From positions 325,001 to 389,000 of the forward strand of contig CAWZYM010000429.1 in NCBI GenBank assembly GCA_963966185.1: a DNA stretch of 64,000 nt. The letters run 5' to 3'. Of this stretch, positions 55,460-64,000 are shown one piece after another (positions within the stretch are counted from its first letter, which is position 1; every line of letters begins with the position of its first letter). The notes beneath the pieces were generated by a model. The model was not told the origin of the DNA and made no database searches. It saw only the letters and a list, made by a program, of their open reading frames with translations. Both the position numbers and the translations under genes were made by a program. The DNA is from Rhabditoides inermis (taxonomy: Eukaryota > Nematoda > Chromadorea > Rhabditida > Rhabditidae).

Positions 55460-58400
55460 CTCTCTTGTCTCTTTTTCTCTCTCTCTCTTTTTTCGTCTCT
55501 CACTCCCTCTCTTGCTTTACCTCTCTCATATATATTATGATTTTAGATTAGTTTTAATTATGAAGTCTACTTGGATCTAATTAAATAATAATTGTCAACC
55601 AGCTGCTCATCCCACTCTCTTTCTCTCTCTCTCTCTCTCACTCTCTCTCTCTCTCTCACTCTCTTCTATTTTATAATATTAGACCAGTAAAAACTATAAA
55701 CTATACTTGTATCTGTAATAAAAAATAATTGTCAACCAGCTACTGATAGGCTTTTACCGTGGAGTGTGCCGGAGCGCCTTCTATGTTCATACGAAAGAGT
55801 AAAAGATCAGAGAGTAGGAGAGAATGCATATCAGTAGCAGTGATCAATATATATTATTATAATTACTGATCTACTGATCGGCTTTGACCGCGGAGGCGCG
55901 CGAAGCGTGCCAGAGCGCTTTCTATGTGCATACGAGAGAGTGAAAGATCAGAGAGTAGGAGAGAATTTATATCAGTATCTGTGATCAATATATTATTATA
56001 ATTATTGATATACTGATTTACATTGACCGCGAAGGCGCGCGGATCGTGCCGGAGCGCTTTCTATGTGCATACGAGAAAGTGAACGATCAGAGAGGCGGAG
56101 AACATGCATATCAGTAGAAGTGATCAATATATTCTTATTATTACTGATCTACTGATCGGCTTTGACCGCGGAGGCGCGCGAAGCGTGCCGGAGCGCCTTC
56201 TATGTGCATACGAAAGAGTAAAAGATCAGAAAGTCGGAGAAAATGCATATCAATATCAGTGATCAATGTATTAATATAATTACTGATCTACTGATTGGCT
56301 TTGACCGCGGAGGCGCGCGAAGCGTGCCGGAGCGCTTTCTATGTGCATACGAGAAAGTGAACGATCAGAGAGTCGGAGAAAATGCATATCAGTAGCAGTG
56401 ATCAATATATTCTTATTGTTACTGATCTACTGATAGACTTTGACCGCGGAGGCGCGCGAAGCGTGCCGGAGCGCTTTCTATGTGCATACGAGAAAGTGAA
56501 CGATCAGAGAGTCGGAGAAAATGCATATCAGTAGCAGTGATCAATATATTCTTATAATTACTGATCTACTGATCGGCTTTGACCGCGGAGGCGCGCGAAG
56601 CGTGCCGGAGCGCCTTCTATGTGCATACGAAAGAGTAAAAGATCAGAAAGTCGGAGAAAATGCATATCAATATCAGTGATCAATGTATTAATATAATTAC
56701 TGATCTACTGATTGGCTTTGACCGCGGAGGCGCGCGAAGCGTGCCGGAGCGCTTTCTATGTGCACACAAGAAAGTGAACGATCAGAGAGTCGGAGAAAAT
56801 GCTTATCAGTATCAGTGATCAATGTATTAATATAATTACTGATCTACTGATCGGCTTTGACCGCGGAGGCGCGCGAAGCGTGCCGGAGCGCTTTCTATGT
56901 GCATACGAGAAAGTGCACGATCAGAGAGTCGGAGAAAATGCATATCAGTAGCAGTGATCAATATATTCTTATTGTTACTGATCTACTGATAGACTTTGAC
57001 CGCGGAGGCGCGCGGAGCGTGCCGGAGCGCTTTCTATGTGCATACGAGAAAGTGAACGATCAGAGAGTCGGAGAAAATGCTTATCAGTATCAGTGATCAA
57101 TGTATCATTATAATTACTGATCTACTGATCGGCTTTGACCGCGGAGGCGCGCGAAGCGTGCCGGAGCGCCTTCTATGTGCATACGAAAGAGTAAAAGATC
57201 AGAAAGTCGGAGAAAATGCATATCAATATCAGTGATCAATGTATTAATATAATTGCTGATCTACTGATTGGCTTTGACCGCGGAGGCGCGCGAAGCGTGC
57301 CGGAGCGCTTTCTATGTGCACACAAGAAAGTGAACGATCAGAGAGTCGGAGAAAATGCTTATCAGTATCAGTGATCAATGTATTAATATAATTACTGATC
57401 TACTGATCGGCTTTGACCGCGGAGGCGCGCGAAGCGTGCCGGAGCGCTTTCTATGTGCACACAAGAAAGTGAACGATCAGAGAGTCGGAGAAAATGCATA
57501 TCAGTAGCAGTGATCAATATATTCTTATTGTTACTGATCTACTGATAGACTTTGACCGCGGAGGCGCGCGGAGCGTGCCGGAGCGCTTTCTATGTGCATA
57601 CGAGAAAGTGAACGATCAGAGAGTCGGAGAAAATTCATATCAGTAGCAGTGATCAATGCATTCTTACTGATCTACTGATCGGCTTTGACCGCGGAGGCGC
57701 GCGAAGCGTGCCGGAGCGCTTTCTATGTGCATACGAGAAAGTGAACGATCAGAGAGTCGGAGAAAATGCATATCAGTAGCAGTGATCAATATATTCTTCT
57801 TGTTACTGATCTACTGATAGACTTTGACCGCGGAGGCGCGCGAAGCGTGCCGGATCGCTTTCTATGTGCATACGAGAAAGTGAACGATCAGAGAGTCGGA
57901 GAAAATGCATATCAGTAGCAGTGATCAATATATTATTATTGTTACTGATCTACTGATTGGCTTTGACCGCGGAGGCACGCGAAGCGTGCCGGAGCGCTTT
58001 CTATGTGCGTACGAGATAGTAAAAGATCAAAGAGTAGGAAAGAAGGCATATCAGTATCAGTGATCAGTATATTATTATAATTACTGATCTACTGATCGGC
58101 TTTGACCGCGGAGGCGCGCGAATCGTGCCGGAGCGCCTTCATTGTGCATACGAGAAAGTGAACGATCAGAGAGTCGGAGAAAATTCATATCAGTAGCAGT
58201 GATCAATGCATTCTTACTAATACTGATCTACTGATCGGCTTTGACCGCGGAGGCGCGCGAAGCGTGCCGGAGCGCTTTCTATGTGCATACGAGAAAGTGA
58301 ACGATCAGAGAGTCGGAGAAAATGCATATCAGTAGCAGTGATCAATATATTCTTCTTGTTACTGATCTACTGATAGACTTTGACCGCGGAGGCGCGCGAA

Positions 58401-59100
58401 GCGTGCCGGATCGCTTTCTATGTGCATACGAGAAAGTGAACGATCAGAGAGTCGGAGAAAATGCATATCAGTAGCAGTGATCAATATATTATTATTGTTA
58501 CTGATCTAATGATTGGCTTTGACCGCGGAGGCACGCGAAGCGTGCCGGAGCGCTTTCTATGTGCGTACGAGATAGTAAAAGATCAAAGAGTAGGAGAGAA
58601 GGCATATCAGTATCAGTGATCAGTATATTATTATAATTACTGATCTACTGATCGGCTTTGACCGCGGAGGCGCGCGAATCGTGCCGGAGCGCCTTCATTG
58701 TGCATACGAAAGAGTAAAAAAATCAGAGAGTCGGATAAAATGCATATCAGTATCAGTGATCATTATATTGTTATTTTTTAATACTGATCTACTGATAGGC
58801 TCTGACAGCGGAGCGTGCCGGAGCGCCTTCTATGAGCATAGTAAATACATCTGTAGAAAAGCAGTCAACCAGATACTATCAACCACATAGACTGTGACAC
58901 TTTCTAATTATTTAAAATTACTAAAAAAAAATAAGGAAATAAATAAAGATCAGTCGTTTACTGGAAGACTGACAACAGCACTTCTAGCACAGCTCCTAAT
59001 AGCATATCCAGAGCACATATCAAGTCAATCTAAATATAAATCGATAGATAACTTTCTCCTCTTTTTTATACTTATATTTCTAGCGCGCGAAGCGCGCTAG
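54489..59100 (+). repeat. Unit U3 of Helitron-like satellite (4.6 kb)
   Basis: Same organisation with about twenty-two monomers (55740-58840). Its start has an additional GCAGCGCCCGCTGC hairpin before TCTGGCTAAATGCCC, shared with the solitary head at 27.8 kb. Internal sub-blocks of monomers are themselves duplicated (for example around 57660-58060 and 58170-58590). Confidence 0.85.
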
Positions 59101-60151
59101 TCTGCCTGTAAGTGTAAAATGCCCTATGGTTTCCGTCCGTCCGTCCGTACGTCCATCGCTCTACCGCGCCACCCACTACTCCTATCTAGCCAAACGTGAC
59201 ATCGATCCGATGGTCTCGGTCCCGAGATGCAGGATTCCAATTTTCAGCCCTTTATCTCTCATATCCGCGGAGCTATAGGCCTTAAAGAAAATTCGACGAA
59301 ATAGCGCGTAATCAGAGAGAGTCAGACAGAAAAAACAGCGAAACAGTGTGTCAGATGAAGAGACGGTTAGGTCGTTGAACGGTTGCATCGAGTAGGCCTT
59401 ACAAGAACGAGTACTGCGAATCGCAGACTTCAGCTATCGAAAAACGGTTTCGACGTCACTCCTCTACACTCCCTCACCTACAAATTGGCCCGTAATCTTT
59501 TTATAACTCCTCCTGGTTTCTTTTCACGAAGTGATTTAGTCGAGGCGAGGCGACACCAAACAGTTGTCGCGGGCTGTTCAAGAAAACTAGGCAACCGTGT
59601 CAGATCTCCCTTTACTACAACATGCAAATAGGTGGCCACTACACTTCTAACAAAATTTGCATCTTTTTGTGACCTCTGACGCTCGCTATCAATTGAATTC
59701 CTCTAATCGACGCCACTTTATTGCCCCGCGACGAGAGAGTGTGGCGAGGTGAGAGTGCGCCAGCTGCCAGTCTGTCTGCTGTTAGAGAAAGAGACAGTAA
59801 ATTGTGCAAGTGAGCGAGAACAGCACCACGCACTACGAAACAGCTCACCACACTCCAACAAACTGCGCGATTACTATATTCTGAGTAAATACAATAAAAC
59901 ATTACTATATGCATTCACGTCCTTCTATATTCAATCATAGAAGTGAGGCGAGGCGAAATACTATGTAACCTTCTTTTCTCATCCCTCTACTTTTCTCATC
60001 CCTCTTTTTTCGTCTCTCTCTCCCTCTCTCTTTCTCTCCCTCTCTCCCTCTCTTCCTCTATCTCTCTCTTATATATCATGATTTTAGATTAGTGATAACT
60101 ATGAAGACTACTTGGATCTAAAATCAATAATAATTGTCAACTAGCTGCTCA

Positions 60152-60227
<76 letters not shown>

Positions 60228-62122
60228 AATTTATAATATTACACCAGTGATAACTATAAATTATACTTGTATCTATAATAAATAGTAATTGTCAACCAGC
60301 TACTGATAGGCTTTCACCGCGGAGTGTGCCGGAGCGCCTTCGATGTACATACGAGAGAGTGAAAGATCAGAGAGTAGGAGAGAATGCATATCAGTATCAG
60401 TGATCAATATATTATTGTATTTACTGATTTACTGATCGGCTTTGACCGCGGAGGCGCGCGAGCGTGCCGGAGCGCTTTCTATGTGCATACGAGAGAGTAG
60501 AAGATCAGAGAGTCGGAGAAAATGCATATCAGTATCAGTGATCAATATATTCCTATTTTTACTGATCTACTGATATACTTTGACCGCGGAGGCGCGCGAA
60601 GCGTGCCGGAGCGCATTATATGTGCATACGAGAAAGTGGACGATCAGAGAGTTGGAGAAAATGCATATCAGTATCAGTGATCAATATATTCTTATTATTA
60701 CTGATTATTCTTCTTATTACTGATCTACTGATCGGCTTTGACCGCGGAGGCGTGCGGAGCGTGCCGGAGCGCTTTCTATGTGCATACGTAAGAGTAAAAA
60801 AATCAGAGGGTCTGAGAAAATGCATATCAGTATCAGTGATCAATATATTATTATAATCACTCATCTACTGATCGGCTTTGCCCGCGGAGGCGCGCCCTCC
60901 ATGTGTATACGAGAGAGTAAAATATCAGAGAGTAGGAGAAAATGCATATATATCAGTATCAGTGATCAGTCTCTCTGTCTCTCTCTGATCAGTCTCTCTG
61001 TCTCTCAGTATCAGTCTCTCTGTCTCTCTCTCTCTCTTATATTTTATAATATTAGACCAGAGTGATAACTATAAATTATACTTGTATCTACACTGAATAG
61101 TAATTGTCAACCAGCTACTGATAGGCTTTTACCGCGGAGTGTACCGGAGCGCCCTCTAAGGGCATACGAAAGAGTGAAAGATCACAGAGTTGGAGAAAAT
61201 GCATATCAGTAGCAGTGATCAATACAGTCTTATTATTACTGATCTACTGATCGACTTTGACCGCGGAGGCGCGCGAAGCGTGCCGGAGCGCCCTCTAAGG
61301 GCATACGAGAGAGTGAAAGATCACAGAGTTGGAGAAAATGCATATCAGTAGCAGTGATCAATACAGTCTTATTATTACTGATCTACTGATCGACTTTGAC
61401 CGCGGAGGCGCGCGAAGCGTGCCGGAGCGCTTTCTATGTGCATACGAGAGAGTGAGAGATCAAAGAGTCGGAGAAAATGCATATTAGTAGCAGTGATCAA
61501 TACAGTCTTATTATTACTGATATATTGATCGGCATTGACCGCGGAGGCGCGCGAAGCGTGCCGGAGCGCCTCCTATGTGCATCCGAGAGAGTGAAATATC
61601 AGAGAGTCGGAGAGAATGCATATCAGTAACAGTGATCAATATATTCTTATTATTACTAATCTACTGATATACTTTGACCGCGGAGGCGCGCGAAGCGTGC
61701 CGAAGCGCCTCCTATGTGCATCCGAGAGAGTGAAATATCAGAGAGTCGAAGAAAATTCATACTTATCAGTAGCAGTGATCAATATATTCTTATTTTTACT
61801 GATCTACTGATATACGTTGACCGCGTAGGCGCGCGGAGCGTGCCGGAGCGCCTTCTAGCATCGTAAATACATCTGTAGAAAAGCAGTCAACCAGATACTA
61901 TCAACCAGATATACTGTGACATTGTCTAATTATTCAAAATTACTGAAAATAAAAAAAGGAAATAAATAAGATCAGTCATCTACTGGAGGACTGACAACAG
62001 CACTTCTAGCACAGCTCCTAATAGCACTTCCAGAGCACATATCAAGTCAATCTATATATCAATCGATAGATAATTTGCTCCTCTATTTTATACCTATATT
62101 TCTAGCGCGCGAAGCGCGCTAG
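59101..62122 (+). repeat. Unit U4 of Helitron-like satellite (3.0 kb)
   Basis: Head 59101-59940, long CT tract (60155-60223), about ten monomers interrupted by a second short CT/CTCTGT segment (60965-61040), then tail and hairpin. Confidence 0.85.
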
Positions 62123-63150
62123 TCTGGTGTAAGTGTAAAATGCCCTATGGTGTCTGTACGTCCATCGCTCTACCGCGCCACCCACTACTCCTATCTAGCC
62201 AAACGTGACATCGATCCGATGGTCTCGGTCCCGAGATGCAGGATTCCAATTTTCAGATCTTTATCTCTCATATCCGCGGAGCTATAAGCTCAAGAATGTC
62301 CGACGAAATAGTGCGTGATCAGAGAGAGTCAGACACAAAAGCGGCGAAATAGTGTGTCAGATGAAGAGACGGGTCACTGGCAAATCGGCTGCGGCGAGTA
62401 GACCTTACAAGAACGAGTACTGCGAATCGCAGACTTCTGCTATCGAGAAACGGTTTCGACGTCACTCCTCTACACTCCCTCACCTACAAATCTGCCCGTA
62501 ATCTTTTTATAACACCTCCTGGTTTTCTTTCACGAAGTGATTTAATCGAGGCGAGGCGACACCAAACAGTTGTCGCGGGCTGTTCAAGAAAACTAGGCAA
62601 CCGTGTAAGGTCTCCCTTTACTACAACATGCATATAGGTGGCCACTACACTTCTACGAAAATTTGCATCTTTTTGTGACCTCTGACGCTCGCTATCAATT
62701 AAATTCCTCTAATCGACGCCACTTTATTGCCCCGCGACGAGAGAGAGTGGCGAGGTGAGAGTGCGCCAGCTGCCAGTCTGTCTGATGTCAGAGAAAGAGA
62801 CAGTCAATTGTGCAAACGACCGAGAACATCACCACGCACTACGAAACAGCTCACCACACTCCAACAAACTGCGCGATTACTATATTCTGAGGAAATACAA
62901 TAAAACATTACTATATGCACTCACGTCCTTCTATATTCAATCATAGAAGTGAGGCGAGGCGAAATACTATGTAACCTCCTTTTCTCATCCCATTCCTTTT
63001 CTCATCCATCATTTTCGTCTCTCTCTCTCTCTCCCTCTCTCTCTCTCTCTTCCTCTATCTCTCTCTTATATTATGACTTTAGATTAGTGATAACTATGAA
63101 GTCTACTTGGATCTAAAATCAATAATAATTGTCAACCAGCTGCTCCTCCT

Positions 63151-63197
<47 letters not shown>

Positions 63198-64000
63198 CTT
63201 TTTCTCTCTCTCTTTCTTTCTCTCTCTTATATTTTATATTATTAGACCAGTGATAACTATAAATTATACTTGTATCTATAATAAATAGTAATTGTCAACC
63301 AGCTACTGATAGGCTTTTACCGCGGAGTGTGCCGGAGCGCCCTCTGTGTGCATACGAGAGAGTGAAAGATCATAGAGTCGGAGAAAATGCATATCAGTAT
63401 CAGTGATAAATATATTATTAAAATTACTGATCTACTGATCGGCTTTGACCGCGGAGGCGCGCGAAGCGTGCCGGAGCGCTCTCTATGTGCATACGAGAAA
63501 GTGAACGATCAGAGAGTCAGAGAAAATGCATATCAGTAGCACTGATCAATATATTCTTATTTTTACTGATCTACTGATATACTTTGACCGCGTAGGCGCG
63601 CGGAGCGTGCCGGAGCGCTTTCTATGTGCTTACGAAAGAGTAAAAAATCAGAGAGTCGGAGAAAATGCATATCAGTATCAGTGATCAATGTATTTTTATA
63701 ATTACTGATCTACTGTTCGGCTTTGACCGCGGAGGCGCGCGAAGCGTGCCGGAGCGCCTTCTATGTGCATACGAAAGAGTAAAAAATCAGAGAGTCGGAG
63801 AAAATGCATATCAGTATCAGTGATCAATGTATTTTTATAATTACTGATCTACTGATCGGCTTTGACCGCGGAGGCGCGCGAAGCGTGCCGGAGCGCCTTC
63901 TATGTGCATACGAGAAAGTAAAAAATCACAGAGTCGGAGAAAATGCATATCAGTATCAGTGATCAATGTATTATTATAATTACTGATATACTGATCGACT
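62123..64000 (+). repeat. Unit U5 (second copy of U2), continues past the window
   Basis: Repeats U2 from its first base through the head, CT tracts and the first monomers to the end of the window. Confidence 0.9.

Noticed and set aside
34590..64000. CRISPR-like array
   Set aside because: Repeats are 139 bp and contiguous without unique spacers, in an intron-containing animal genome; this is satellite DNA.

Overview
The window is animal (metazoan) genomic DNA. Genes are split into exons of 30-150 bp by short introns (mostly 57-300 bp) with GT/AG borders and consistent phase, and several gene families are animal-type: adhesion-type GPCR, BTB-BACK-Kelch, vigilin-type KH, M1 aminopeptidase. Non-LTR retrotransposons of the CR1/L2 and RTE types, foldback DNA elements, a tRNA-derived SINE, a Penelope-type hammerhead-like motif and Helitron-like satellites fill most of the rest. 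The species cannot be named from sequence; an invertebrate with compact introns fits.

Layout. 0-6.6 kb: an exon of an M1 aminopeptidase (minus), the 3' end of an unrecognised membrane-protein gene (plus), a Kelch fragment (minus), and ten exons of an adhesion-type GPCR (minus). Two foldback transposons with 9-bp target duplications lie in or beside its introns. 5.5-16.9 kb: a near-perfect inverted duplication, two arms of about 5.55 kb around a 292-bp spacer. It carries the upstream GPCR exons, an RTE retrotransposon interrupted by another retroposon end, and a broken vigilin-like exon, each twice in opposite orientation. 17-22.4 kb: a CR1/L2-type element, a SINE and two palindromic MITEs. 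22.5-25.85 kb: an eleven-exon BTB-BACK-Kelch gene that runs out after one Kelch repeat. 25.9-34 kb: a 48-unit minisatellite with exact 10-bp period, a palindromic element with a (TA)n centre, a hammerhead-like motif and a decayed APE-RT retrotransposon.

34.5-64 kb is a hierarchical satellite. A 139-bp monomer is arrayed inside larger units whose ends look like Helitrons: a hairpin followed by CTAG at the 3' end, with the next unit starting TCT. Units U1-U5 lie head to tail. U2+U3+U4 form an 11,237-bp super-repeat, and U5 repeats U2. Inside U1 a separate 0.88-kb higher-order repeat has expanded to 13 copies, one of them split by a CR1/L2-type retrotransposon whose ORF2 is intact.

The host genes share no evident pathway. 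The coherent story is structural: transposons, foldback insertions and inverted duplication have broken up the GPCR, vigilin and Kelch genes, and rolling-circle-type amplification plausibly built the distal satellite.
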